Shown here piece after piece: positions 17,153 through 26,455 of a stretch of 64,000 nucleotides of DNA. Under the pieces are notes generated by a model. That model made no database searches. It was not told where the DNA came from and saw nothing but the letters and a program-made list of their open reading frames with translations. The DNA is taken from NCBI GenBank assembly GCA_013416395.1, contig JACCEP010000001.1, forward strand, positions 372,001-436,000, read 5' to 3'. Both the position numbers and the translations under genes were made by a program. Position 1 is the first letter of the stretch; every line of letters starts with the position of its first letter. This DNA comes from Alcaligenaceae bacterium. GTDB lineage: Bacteria > Pseudomonadota > Gammaproteobacteria > Burkholderiales > Burkholderiaceae_B.

Positions 17153-19270
17153 ATGAAAAAATTATCTCTGTCCACGCACGCGGCTTCCGCGAGTTGCATT
17201 CTCGCAATGAGTTCACTCGCGCTCTCGAGCGCGACCTTTGCCCAGTCGATGCAGACTCTCAAGCCTATTACCGTGCAGGGCAGCGATGATGATGCACTTC
17301 CGGCGGTTGCACCAGGGGGGCAGGCAGCCACTGGCGCCAGCCTGGGCATTCTGGGCAATCGAGACATTCTGGACGCGCCGGTCAGCATCAACGCCTATAC
17401 CGAGCAGCTCATCCAGGATCAGCAGGCGCGCACGGTGGGCGAAGTACTGCAAAATGACCCCGCCGTTCGCTACACCACCAATAGCGGGCATATGCTGGAG
17501 CATTTCAGGATCCGAGGTCTCGATGTAAACGGGCCAAGCGTTGCCCTCAATGGTTTATTCGGGCTCGCGCCGAAAGGGCATATTCCTACGGAGTTTCTGG
17601 AGCGTGTCGAGGTGCTGCGAGGGCCAAGCGTCCTGCTGGGCGGCATGGCCCCTGACACCAACCTGGGCGGAACGGTCAACCTGGTAACCAAGCGCGCTAC
17701 GGCTGAGCCCATCACGACACTAAGCACTTCTTACTCATCCAAGTCTTACGGTGAGGCGCATGTGGATATCGGTCGTCGCTTTGGCGAGGAACAACGCCTG
17801 GGCCTGCGTTTCAATGGTGCGTACGGCACCGGCGATACCGGGGTGGCTGATCAGAAAAAAGGACGCCAGTTGGGCGCAATCGCGCTGGACTACAAGGGCG
17901 ATGGGTGGAAGCTTGCGCTAGATGCCTACAGCTCCCGAGAAAAAATCGAAAACGGCAGTGCTGGCATGTATGGCCTGGCAACACGACGCGGAAATGTCGT
18001 CGGCGTAGGCCAGCTTGTCGATGTTCCCGATAGCGATTCAAACATGTTTCGCGGCACGCACGGAACCTTCAAAGACACGGGCTTTATGCTGCGTGGTGAC
18101 ATCGACCTTACTGACAACTTAAGCGCATACGCCAGCATGGGTGCTGCCAACAGTCGCGGGCAGGGCCTGATGTTCGGAACACGCGTCATCGTCACTGAAC
18201 TCGATGGCAGCGCCAAAGGGTATGTGTACAACGTGGACACCATTAATCACAGCCGTGTTGCAGAAACCGGTTTGCGCGGTCACTTCAACACCGGCAGCAT
18301 CCGCCACGATGTCACCGCATCGGCCTCGTTTCTTAGCTACAAAGACGGTTCGTCCAATACTGCCAACCAGGGATGGGACCAGAATATTTATGACCCTGTA
18401 ACACCGAACTTTCCCGATGCGCCGGACGTACCCGACTTTACTACGGACAACATTCTGTCATCGTATGCACTTACCGACACCCTGGACATGATGGACGGCA
18501 GGGTGTTGCTTACATTGGGTGCACGACTGCAACGTGTCAAGCAGAAAGGCAGTAATTACGACGAGTCACGCATTTCGCCATCAGTCGGTTTGGTCGTAAA
18601 GCCGTGGGGCGAGAACACCTCGCTGTACGCCAACTACATGGAAGGGTTGTCGCCCGGCCAGGTCGTAGGCGTTGGCTATGACAACGAGGGCGAAGCGTTC
18701 AAGCCGCTGCAGACTAAGCAATCAGAAATCGGCCTGAAACAGCGTCTGGGCGGGTACACACACACCCTCAGCGCCTACCAGATCGAGCGACCCACCTTAA
18801 TCAGCAGTGCAGACGGCCGTCGTCTGACCGAGGGTGGCAAGCAGCGAATTCAGGGGCTGGAATGGAATATGTTCGGCCAGATCACCCCCACGCTGAATTT
18901 ACTGGGCGGTGTTGCGTATACCAAAGCCAAACAGCGAGACACCGGCAAGGACAGCTATGGTGTACCAGACTGGTCAGCCAACTTGGGCTTGGAATGGTTA
19001 ACTCCCGTGCAAGGGTTAAGCGTTGGTGGCCGGGTAGTCTACACAGGCAGGCAATGGGTTGATTCAGCAAACACGCTGGAGATCCCTTCATGGGTGCGCT
19101 ACGACTTGACTGCCAAGTATGAAACGCGCATTGCTCGCACACCTGTCACCTTCAATCTGTATGTAGAGAACCTCGCAAACCGCAACTACTGGTCAGGTAT
19201 GTTCTCGGATGGCTATGTCATGCCTTCCGCCCCCCGCACTGTTCGTCTGGCTGCGACCTTCGCGTTTTGA
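17153..19270 (+). CDS. TonB-dependent siderophore receptor
   Basis: A 705-residue outer-membrane receptor. The start at 17153 is preferred because it opens directly on a signal peptide (MKKLSLSTHAAS ending near TFAQS), whereas the frame upstream gives an atypical leader. The plug has APVSINAYTEQLI, FRIRGLDVNGPSVALNG and VEVLRGPSVLLGG signatures, and the barrel ends in Phe (ATFAF), as needed for outer-membrane insertion. A good Fur-like site precedes it. Its stop overlaps the following esterase frame by 4 bases, so receptor and esterase are coupled, consistent with uptake then hydrolysis of the same siderophore. Confidence 0.92.
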   Translation: MKKLSLSTHAASASCILAMSSLALSSATFAQSMQTLKPITVQGSDDDALPAVAPGGQAATGASLGILGNRDILDAPVSINAYTEQLIQDQQARTVGEVLQNDPAVRYTTNSGHMLEHFRIRGLDVNGPSVALNGLFGLAPKGHIPTEFLERVEVLRGPSVLLGGMAPDTNLGGTVNLVTKRATAEPITTLSTSYSSKSYGEAHVDIGRRFGEEQRLGLRFNGAYGTGDTGVADQKKGRQLGAIALDYKGDGWKLALDAYSSREKIENGSAGMYGLATRRGNVVGVGQLVDVPDSDSNMFRGTHGTFKDTGFMLRGDIDLTDNLSAYASMGAANSRGQGLMFGTRVIVTELDGSAKGYVYNVDTINHSRVAETGLRGHFNTGSIRHDVTASASFLSYKDGSSNTANQGWDQNIYDPVTPNFPDAPDVPDFTTDNILSSYALTDTLDMMDGRVLLTLGARLQRVKQKGSNYDESRISPSVGLVVKPWGENTSLYANYMEGLSPGQVVGVGYDNEGEAFKPLQTKQSEIGLKQRLGGYTHTLSAYQIERPTLISSADGRRLTEGGKQRIQGLEWNMFGQITPTLNLLGGVAYTKAKQRDTGKDSYGVPDWSANLGLEWLTPVQGLSVGGRVVYTGRQWVDSANTLEIPSWVRYDLTAKYETRIARTPVTFNLYVENLANRNYWSGMFSDGYVMPSAPRTVRLAATFAF

Positions 19271-20709
19271 TAAAGCTTTCCCTTGTTTCCGGGCCGCGAT
19301 TGAGCGGCCTGGCCCTGGCATGGTCACTGCTTCTAACTGGCTGCAGCACGGCATCACTTGACGTCGCCCGGCACGGCGACGATGCGGGTACTGTTCTGAA
19401 GGCTGGTCAACGCACGGCGACATCCGACATCATCCAGGCTGGCGGCAAAGCCAGTGCAAGCCCGACATCTGCGGATCCATCCAGCCCGCGCCTTCGCGCC
19501 CTAAAGCAAACACTTGCCAGCGGTGGCGGTACCGAGACATTTTGGAAAGAGCTGGCTTCTTCCGGCACACCCCTGATAGAGCCCGTCGCCGAAAACGAAT
19601 CGCTTGTTACTTTTCTGTGGCGAGGTGCGCATGACAGTGTGCGCCTGTTTGGCAGCCCTTCGGGTAACCACGATGCGTTGCAGCGGTTGGGCGACAGTGA
19701 CGTGTGGTGGGTGTCCTACCGTATGCCCAATACCGCCAGACTAAGCTATCGCCTCGCACCCGATGTGCCCGCCATACAGGGCAGCCCCATGGATCAACGG
19801 CGGGCTATTCTGGCGACCGCGCAACGCGATCCGCTGAACCCCAACGTTTTCCCTCCCGGCGACGATACCCGGGTCGATGTTTTCCAGGGCGACTCAGCCC
19901 TGAGCTTGCCCGATGCACCCACTCAAGCCTGGATTGCCCCCCGGGCCGACGTCAAGCCGGGAGTTTTGCAGTCTCACCGCTTTATCAGCACCCTGTTGGG
20001 CAATGAGCGCAACGTATGGACCTATATTCCGAACGGTGCCACGCCAAAGGCCCTGCTCGTACTGTTCGATGCACAGGCCTATCTGGAACGGGTACCCACA
20101 CCCATTATCATCGACAACCTCATCGCGGATGGCCTTATCCCAACCACAGCGGTCGTACTGATTGACAATCCGAGTCGGAATGCGCGCAGCAAAGAACTGC
20201 CGCCAAATCCTGAGTTTGCCGGCTTCCTGGACAAGGAACTCATGCCGTGGGTTCAGGCGCAAGGTCTGTTGTTCCCGGCGAACCGAACGGTAATAGCCGG
20301 CTCCAGCTATGGGGGCCTCGCATCGGCCTATGCCGGGCTCACCAACCCTCAATGGTTTGGCAACGTGCTCAGTCTGTCAGGCTCGTACTGGTGGGCGCCG
20401 GAAAACAGTATGCCGGGTTGGATGATGCGGCAATATGCCCAGGCACCCCGAAAAAATGTACGGTTTTACCTGGATGCAGGCCGCTATGAGTCAGGCCGTA
20501 CCGGGCAATATGGCATTCTGGAAACGTCACGTCATCTTGGTGATGTGTTGCGCGCCAAAGGCTATACCGTCACGCAAGTGGAACACGATACAGGGCATGA
20601 CTATCTGCACTGGCAAGGTTCACTGGCATGCGGGTTGGTGGCGCTGCTTGCACCCAAGAAATTTAATGCGCTGAAACAATGCGCAGGCCAGGCCCCACCC
20701 GCAGATTGA
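19267..20709 (+). CDS. Fes-type siderophore esterase, predicted lipoprotein
   Basis: A 480-residue hydrolase with an N-terminal enterochelin-esterase domain (roughly 85-200) and a C-terminal esterase-D-like alpha/beta hydrolase domain. The nucleophile elbow is GSSYG with S347, and the catalytic His is probably H444 in GHDYLHW. It would cleave a ferric siderophore to release iron. The TTG at 19267 overlaps the receptor stop (4 bases) and gives a lipobox LTGC with C26, which implies a membrane-anchored periplasmic enzyme, unlike cytoplasmic Fes of E. coli. Related secreted esterases such as IroE and PfeE act in the periplasm, so this location is reasonable. Confidence 0.88.
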   Translation: MIKLSLVSGPRLSGLALAWSLLLTGCSTASLDVARHGDDAGTVLKAGQRTATSDIIQAGGKASASPTSADPSSPRLRALKQTLASGGGTETFWKELASSGTPLIEPVAENESLVTFLWRGAHDSVRLFGSPSGNHDALQRLGDSDVWWVSYRMPNTARLSYRLAPDVPAIQGSPMDQRRAILATAQRDPLNPNVFPPGDDTRVDVFQGDSALSLPDAPTQAWIAPRADVKPGVLQSHRFISTLLGNERNVWTYIPNGATPKALLVLFDAQAYLERVPTPIIIDNLIADGLIPTTAVVLIDNPSRNARSKELPPNPEFAGFLDKELMPWVQAQGLLFPANRTVIAGSSYGGLASAYAGLTNPQWFGNVLSLSGSYWWAPENSMPGWMMRQYAQAPRKNVRFYLDAGRYESGRTGQYGILETSRHLGDVLRAKGYTVTQVEHDTGHDYLHWQGSLACGLVALLAPKKFNALKQCAGQAPPAD

Positions 20710-20828
20710 GGCACGTCCACGCTTGTAGGCGGATGCGGGCTACCAGGTCGTCAAACCGTCTAACGAGGCCGCGACAGCAAGCCTCGCCTTCGAGCGAGCC
20801 TTGATCAGCTCTGACGACGCGGGCGAGG

Positions 20829-21875
20829 TCAAGCCTGCTTGGCCGCCTCTAGTATCTGCGCAAACAACGCATCAGCGTGCGCTGAATCCAGCCAACGCAC
20901 GATCACCACCAGCTGATGCTCAGGCTCGACCCAGGTAAACGAACTACCCGCTCCTATACCGAAAAAACTGCTGGCAGGCAGGCTGGGGAAAATCTTGCGT
21001 TCATGGTTAAGCCAGATCAGATACCCGTAGTACGGTGCAATATCGCAAGGCTGGCGCATTTGCGCAATCCATTCTGATGAAAGCACACGTTTGCCACCCG
21101 CCATGCCGTCGTCGAGCAGCATTTGCCCAACCAAAGACTGGTCGCGCGCGCTGACTGACATCCCGCCACCCCAATGGGTGCCGCCCGTTACCGATTGAAC
21201 GCGCTTTCCGGCTATATCGACCCAGGCATTGTCGTACCCCACCCATTGCCAGTTTTCGCTAGCGCCCACTGGTCGCATAATGGCCTCGCGGAACACGTCG
21301 GGAAGCGAACGCTGAAATAGATGCAGCAGCGCAAACGCCAACTGATTGATGCGCACATCGTTGTATTCCCAATAACTACCTGCGGCCTGTAGCGGCCGCG
21401 CATCGCCTTTCTTCCCCGCCGGCGGCTCGCCGAAGGTGACAGCGCGGTAGTGATCTGCCTGATCAGGGATGTCCCAGAGTGTGCCTTGCCATTCACTGGT
21501 CTGCTGAAGCAGATGCTTCCAGGTAATGCGTGCATTGTTACCCTCGTCAAAACCTATGCCAGGCAGGCGCTTGCCTATTAGCTCATTTACATCAGGCAGC
21601 AGGCCGCGATCGAAGGCGACCCCAGCCAGCAGGGCAAGATACATTTTGGCGACACTATATGTAAGGTCTGCCCGGTCTGGCTCGCCCCAAGCCACCAGCT
21701 CCTTGCCCTCGCGCAAAATAACACCTGAAGCAGGCCCTCGTGAATGAATGGGCCCGTAAAGGCGGTTCCAAGGGGGAGGATCGTTCAGGTGTACACCGAA
21801 TTTTCCTGTGGCATCGCGATCCCAGCTTGATTCATGTGCCTGCGCGAAAGAAATGGCCTGAGCTAGTGTTGTCAT
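20829..21875 (-). CDS. Serine hydrolase of the class C beta-lactamase family
   Basis: A 348-residue beta-lactamase-fold hydrolase; the start at 21875 is taken because the longer frame adds 40 residues of unrelated low-quality sequence. The SxxK active-site motif is YSVAK (S74, K77), and the Tyr of the second motif is probably Y171 in EYNDV. No signal peptide is seen, so it should be cytoplasmic, which argues against a role in antibiotic resistance. Members of this group act as esterases or peptidases. It is divergent from a peptide-type importer and shares its promoter region, suggesting hydrolysis of the imported amide or ester. Confidence 0.85.
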   Translation of the reverse strand: MTTLAQAISFAQAHESSWDRDATGKFGVHLNDPPPWNRLYGPIHSRGPASGVILREGKELVAWGEPDRADLTYSVAKMYLALLAGVAFDRGLLPDVNELIGKRLPGIGFDEGNNARITWKHLLQQTSEWQGTLWDIPDQADHYRAVTFGEPPAGKKGDARPLQAAGSYWEYNDVRINQLAFALLHLFQRSLPDVFREAIMRPVGASENWQWVGYDNAWVDIAGKRVQSVTGGTHWGGGMSVSARDQSLVGQMLLDDGMAGGKRVLSSEWIAQMRQPCDIAPYYGYLIWLNHERKIFPSLPASSFFGIGAGSSFTWVEPEHQLVVIVRWLDSAHADALFAQILEAAKQA

Positions 21876-22055
21876 GCTTGATTCTTGTCTCTCGTCTATC
21901 CGTCGTTTAATGGTATACAAAATTATTATGCATAACCATAATAGGCAAGTCCATCTTGTTATGGCAAGATAGATTTTGAATTTGCCGCAGAGCACATCAC
22001 TTACAACAGGCCAAAATGGTATACAAGGCCGCCTACCGCTACACGGAGGAAGACA
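21876..22055. promoter_or_regulatory. Divergent control region with paired TGGTATACAA boxes
   Basis: An identical 12-base box AATGGTATACAA occurs at 21909-21920 and 22015-22026, one near each divergent start. GGTATA is a core element of operators bound by FCD-type GntR regulators such as NanR. Between them an inverted repeat ATCTTG(21953)-CAAGAT(21970) encloses a 6-base loop. A shared repressor for both genes is inferred. Confidence 0.55.
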
Positions 22056-23615
22056 ATGAAGACATTGCTACATAAGATGGCCGCCGGCCAGCGAGGCGTC
22101 TTGCGCACACTGGCCACAAGCATGGTTATGGCTGGGCTGCTGGGTGCCAGCGTACCTGCCCTCGCCAACAAAGCTGACGACACGCTACGCATGGCCTATG
22201 ATCAGGCGCCCGAAAGCGTGGACCCTTATTTCAACAACGTGCGCATTGGCGTAATCATTGCAGCGAATGTATGGGATACCCTTCTGTACCGCGACCCGCT
22301 CACCAATGAATACAAAGGGCAGCTGGCCGAAAGCTGGAAGCAGATCGACGATCGCACGCTGGAGTTCAAGCTTCGCCACGATATTAAATTTCACAATGGC
22401 GAGCCTTTCAACGCCGACTCTGTGGTGTACACGCTCAATTTTGTATCTGACCCGGCCAACAAGGCCACGACACAGCAGAACGTAAGCTGGATAGATCGCG
22501 CCGAGAAAATCGACGATTACACCGTGCGCGTGATCAGCAAGGAGCCCTTTCCGGCAGCCAAGGAATTTCTTTCGACCACAGTTGCCATCCATCCTGCCAA
22601 GTATTACAAGGAAGTCGGCCCCAAGGGCATGAGCGCCAAGCCCGTGGGTACTGGCCCCTACAAGGTTATCGAATACCTTCCCGGCAAGTCCATTACGCTG
22701 GAACGCAATACCGATTACTTCAAGGACTCGCCCAAGAATCAGCCCACGATAGGCAAAGTCGTTATCCGCTTTATTCCTGATCGCCAGACCCAGATGGCGG
22801 AGGTGATTTCGGGCGGCGAAGACTTTATCATGCACGTGCCCAAAGATCAGGCCGAGCAGTTAAAGACCATGCCTAATCTTCAGGTAAAGAGCGGCAACAC
22901 GATGCGCATTGTTTTCATGCAGCTGAACATTCGCCCCGACACGCCTACCCCACAATTAAAGGACGAGCGCGTACGCAAGGCCATTGCACACGCTATCGAC
23001 CGCAAAGCCATTATTAAAAATATCGTGGGTGAAGGCGCCGAGCTGCTTGAAACCATTTGCACGCCATCACAAACCGGCTGTACCCATGAGGGTGCGCCAA
23101 ACTACAATTACGATCCCGAGCTTTCCAAGAAGCTGCTTGCCGAGGCCGGCTACCCGAATGGGTTCGAGACCAGCATTGTCGCCTATCGCGAACGCAATCA
23201 AACCGAAGCGCTCATTAACTATCTGCGCGCTGTGGGTATCGACGCCAAGCTCAACTTCCTGCAGTACGCCGCCATGCGCGACATGATACGGGCGGGTAAG
23301 GCCTCGATGTCGCATCAAACTTGGGGTTCGAATCTGGTAAACGATGTGTCGGCTTCCACACCCGTGTATTTTGGCGGCGGCGCGGATGACGTCACGGAAG
23401 ACAAGGACGTTCAGGCTCTGTTGGAAAAGGGTGCCGTAACCATCGACGAAGGCAAGCGTAACGACATCTACAAACAGGCACTTACCCGGATTGCCGACAA
23501 AGCCTATGCGATTCCATTATGGTCTTTGCCGGTGTATTACGTTGCAAGCGAAGATGTGAAGTTCAAACCTTACCCTGATGAGCTTGTCAGGTTCTGGGAC
23601 ATGGGCTGGAAATAG
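22056..23615 (+). CDS. Peptide-type ABC transporter solute-binding protein (SBP_bac_5)
   Basis: A 519-residue periplasmic binding protein of the DppA/OppA family, with a twin-helix signal peptide ending near ALAN (about residue 44). Family features are the opening LRMAYDQAPESVDPYFNN, YEGLL-like NVWDTLLYRD and the FHNGEPFNADSVVYTLNF stretch. It delivers a peptide or related compound to the permeases encoded next, 15 bases downstream. The operon ends with an M20 peptidase, which suggests an N-acyl amino acid, peptide or opine-like ligand. Confidence 0.92.
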   Translation: MKTLLHKMAAGQRGVLRTLATSMVMAGLLGASVPALANKADDTLRMAYDQAPESVDPYFNNVRIGVIIAANVWDTLLYRDPLTNEYKGQLAESWKQIDDRTLEFKLRHDIKFHNGEPFNADSVVYTLNFVSDPANKATTQQNVSWIDRAEKIDDYTVRVISKEPFPAAKEFLSTTVAIHPAKYYKEVGPKGMSAKPVGTGPYKVIEYLPGKSITLERNTDYFKDSPKNQPTIGKVVIRFIPDRQTQMAEVISGGEDFIMHVPKDQAEQLKTMPNLQVKSGNTMRIVFMQLNIRPDTPTPQLKDERVRKAIAHAIDRKAIIKNIVGEGAELLETICTPSQTGCTHEGAPNYNYDPELSKKLLAEAGYPNGFETSIVAYRERNQTEALINYLRAVGIDAKLNFLQYAAMRDMIRAGKASMSHQTWGSNLVNDVSASTPVYFGGGADDVTEDKDVQALLEKGAVTIDEGKRNDIYKQALTRIADKAYAIPLWSLPVYYVASEDVKFKPYPDELVRFWDMGWK

Positions 23616-23630
23616 CAACAGGCAGGCAAC

Positions 23631-24548
23631 ATGCCAATATATATGCTCAAGCGTTTGGGATTGTCAGTGCTGGTGGCGCTGACAGTTTCCATCATCGCCT
23701 ATCTGTTGCTGCATTTATCTGGAGACCCAGCCATTGCGCTGGCCGGTGAGGGCGCGCGCCAGGCAGACATTGACATGATACGCAAGACCTACGGACTGGA
23801 TCGGCCAGTGGTCGTCCAGTACGCTGATTGGCTCTGGCATATTGTGCGCGGAGATTTTGGCACCTCGGTCTACTTCAAGACCGAAGTCGGCCCGCTTATT
23901 CTGGAAAAGCTTGCCACAACCGTCAAACTCGGGATCTTTGCCCTGGCGTTTTCTCTGTTCATTTCGATCCCGCTGGGTGTATTGGCCGCCATCTATAAAA
24001 ACTCATGGATAGACCGCTTGTGTCTGGCCGTGGCGGTATTAGGCCAGGCTCTGCCCAATTTTTTCTTTGCGCTGCTGCTCATTATGCTGTTGGCCGTCAC
24101 ATGGCGCGTTCTGCCCGTTTCGGGCAGTGGTACATGGAAGCACTTCGTCATGCCCGCCATTGCCTTGGGCTACTACGTGGCACCTGCCTTTATGCGCCTT
24201 ATCAGAGCCGGCATGATTGAGGTGTTGAGCGCCGACTATATTCGTACGGCCCGAGCCAAAGGTTTGCCCGCCTCAAAGGTTATCTTTAAACACGCCTTGC
24301 GCAATGCCATTGTGCCGGTCGTGGCCCTGGCGGCTGTCCAGCTGGGATACCTGCTTGGCGGATCAGTGGTCATCGAAACGATATTCGCGCTGGACGGATT
24401 GGGCTATCTGGCCTACCAAAGCATCACTTTCAAGGACTACCCGGTTATGCAATCCATTGTGCTGCTGCTATCGGTCATCTATGTATTGCTGACGCTCGCT
24501 GCAGACCTGGCCAACGCATGGCTAGACCCTCGTATACGGGTATCGTAA
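23631..24548 (+). CDS. Peptide-type ABC transporter permease (DppB family)
   Basis: A 305-residue inner-membrane permease with six predicted helices. It opens with MLKRLGLSVLVALTVS and includes the GDFGTSVYFKTEVGPLILEKL periplasmic region and the cytoplasmic coupling loop around YIRTARAKGLPASKVIFKHALRNA, which docks the ATPases. Length is normal for DppB. It forms a heterodimer with the product of the next gene, which starts 3 bases after its stop. Confidence 0.92.
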   Translation: MPIYMLKRLGLSVLVALTVSIIAYLLLHLSGDPAIALAGEGARQADIDMIRKTYGLDRPVVVQYADWLWHIVRGDFGTSVYFKTEVGPLILEKLATTVKLGIFALAFSLFISIPLGVLAAIYKNSWIDRLCLAVAVLGQALPNFFFALLLIMLLAVTWRVLPVSGSGTWKHFVMPAIALGYYVAPAFMRLIRAGMIEVLSADYIRTARAKGLPASKVIFKHALRNAIVPVVALAAVQLGYLLGGSVVIETIFALDGLGYLAYQSITFKDYPVMQSIVLLLSVIYVLLTLAADLANAWLDPRIRVS

Positions 24549-24551
24549 TTT

Positions 24552-25463
24552 ATGGCCAGCCTACCTCCTGTTACCTCGCCACCTACGCTTGAATTATCGC
24601 CGGCATTTTATGGGCGCCGCCCCCTATGGCGACGCGTGCTCGCCAACCGCGCCTTGTCTGTGGGCGGCGGCCTGCTTCTGCTGATTATCCTGCTTGCCTT
24701 GCTGGCCCCCTGGATCTCGCCCCACGATCCCTATACACAGGATCTGGCCTACCGGAACGTGCCACCCTTCTGGTATGACAAGGGGACCTGGCTGCATCCA
24801 CTGGGTACGGACCAACTGGGCAGGGATTATCTGTCAAGAATGCTGTTCGGGGCTCGCATCTCACTAACCATAGGCGCCAGTGTCGCATTGATTTCCGGGC
24901 TTATCGGCACATCCATGGGCCTGCTGGCGGGCTATTTCGGTGGCAAGACAGACATGGCGGTTTCCTTTCTGGTTACGACCCGTCTGGCCATGCCTGTAAT
25001 TTTGGTTGCCTTGGCCACGGTGGCTATTTTGGGCGGCTCTCTAGGCGTCGTGATTGTGGTGTTGGGGCTGCTGAAATGGGATCGCTTCGCCGTCGTCATG
25101 CGCGGCGCGACGCAGCAGGTACGCACGCAAGAATATGTGGCGGCCGCTCAAGCCGCAGGGGCCTCCACATTGCGCATCATCATGACCGAGGTGTTGCCCA
25201 ATGTCATCCCGCACCTCATCGTCATCGCTACGCTGGAAGCGGCCAGCGCGATCCTGCTCGAAGCGGCGCTGTCCTTTCTTGGCCTGGGTGTACAGCCACC
25301 CCTTCCCTCGTGGGGCCTGATGATTTCCGAGGCCAAGGCTTATATGTTCTTCTCCTTCTGGCTGATTGCCATTCCAGGAACTGCATTGGCCGTGCTCATT
25401 TTCGCCATCAACCTGGCAGGAGATGGTCTGCATCATTTTCTGACACCCGAGGAGCGTGCATGA
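24552..25463 (+). CDS. Peptide-type ABC transporter permease (DppC family)
   Basis: A 303-residue permease partner of the DppB-like protein. It has an N-terminal cytoplasmic segment, the HPLGTDQLGRDYLSRMLFGARISL motif characteristic of DppC proteins, and the EAA coupling loop near EYVAAAQAAGASTLRIIMTEVLPN. Its last codons overlap the ATPase start (ATGA), so translation is coupled. Confidence 0.92.
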   Translation: MASLPPVTSPPTLELSPAFYGRRPLWRRVLANRALSVGGGLLLLIILLALLAPWISPHDPYTQDLAYRNVPPFWYDKGTWLHPLGTDQLGRDYLSRMLFGARISLTIGASVALISGLIGTSMGLLAGYFGGKTDMAVSFLVTTRLAMPVILVALATVAILGGSLGVVIVVLGLLKWDRFAVVMRGATQQVRTQEYVAAAQAAGASTLRIIMTEVLPNVIPHLIVIATLEAASAILLEAALSFLGLGVQPPLPSWGLMISEAKAYMFFSFWLIAIPGTALAVLIFAINLAGDGLHHFLTPEERA

Positions 25464-26455
25464 CGTTGGCTAAAGGCGATCCCGTATTGAGCGTGGAAGG
25501 ACTTGAAGTGGATATCCCAACGACAGGCGGCATACTGCATGCTGTACGCGATATCTCATTTGAAGTCAGGCGAGGTGAAACACTATGCCTGGTCGGTGAA
25601 TCGGGTTGCGGCAAGTCACTGACCTCGCTGGCGCTCATGGGTCTGCTGCCTCGCCAGGCAAAACGCAAGACGCGACGCTTTATGTTTCAGGGGCTGGACA
25701 TGAGCACTGCCAGCCAACGCCAAATCAATACGCTGCGCGGCAACAAGATGGCTATGATTTTCCAGGAGCCCATGACGGCGCTCAACCCCGCCTACACCAT
25801 TGGCGACCAGCTGACGGAACACTATATCGTCCATCGCAAGGCGACTCAGACACAGGCGCGTGCCAGAGCGGTTGAACTGCTTGAAAAAGTCGGGATTGCT
25901 TCGGCTGCAAGCCGGCTGGGCCAGTATCCGCATCAATTGTCAGGCGGCCTGCGCCAGCGTGTCATGATTGCGATGTCGTTAATGTGCGGGCCCGAACTGT
26001 TAATCGCAGACGAGCCCAGCACAGCCCTGGATGTGACCATTCAGGCGCAGATACTACGCCTGCTGGCAGACCTGCAGGCCGAACTTGGCATTGCCATGAT
26101 ACTGATCACCCACGACCTGGGCATCGTCGCCAGAATAGCGGACCGCGTCGCCATTATGTACGCAGGAGAAATCGTCGAGGAAGGTGAAGCGGTCGATATC
26201 TTCAAACAACCTCACCACCCTTACACGCGTGGTCTCATGAGCTGTATACCGGTGCCCGGCAAGACCGAACCGGGCGGCAGGCTCGGCACCATTCCGGGTA
26301 CCGTCCCCTCAATGGTCGGCCCCCAACATGGCTGCGCCTTCCGCGACCGCTGCAGCCATGTGCAGCCTCAATGCGCCAGTACCATTCCTATTCACAGCAA
26401 CGCATCGGGCCAGCGCTGGCGGTGTATTCATGAGCAGTTGGAGACACTGACATGA
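25460..26455 (+). CDS. Peptide-type ABC transporter ATP-binding protein (DppD family)
   Basis: A 331-residue ATPase; the ATG at 25460 overlaps the permease stop as ATGA. Walker A is GESGCGKS (46-53), the signature is LSGGLRQRV and Walker [13 protein letters not shown]. The C-terminal oligopeptide-transporter extension carries a Cys-rich segment ([15 protein letters not shown]) typical of the family, in some members linked to an iron-sulfur cluster. It works as a heterodimer with the next gene product. Confidence 0.92.
   Translation: MTLAKGDPVLSVEGLEVDIPTTGGILHAVRDISFEVRRGETLCLVGESGCGKSLTSLALMGLLPRQAKRKTRRFMFQGLDMSTASQRQINTLRGNKMAMIFQEPMTALNPAYTIGDQLTEHYIVHRKATQTQARARAVELLEKVGIASAASRLGQYPHQLSGGLRQRVMIAMSLMCGPELLIADEPSTALDVTIQAQILRLLADLQAELGIAMILITHDLGIVARIADRVAIMYAGEIVEEGEAVDIFKQPHHPYTRGLMSCIPVPGKTEPGGRLGTIPGTVPSMVGPQHGCAFRDRCSHVQPQCASTIPIHSNASGQRWRCIHEQLETLT

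Noticed and set aside
20829-21875. Beta-lactam resistance gene
   Set aside because: The SxxK motif is present, but there is no signal peptide and the gene is tied to a peptide importer, so an esterase or peptidase role is more likely.
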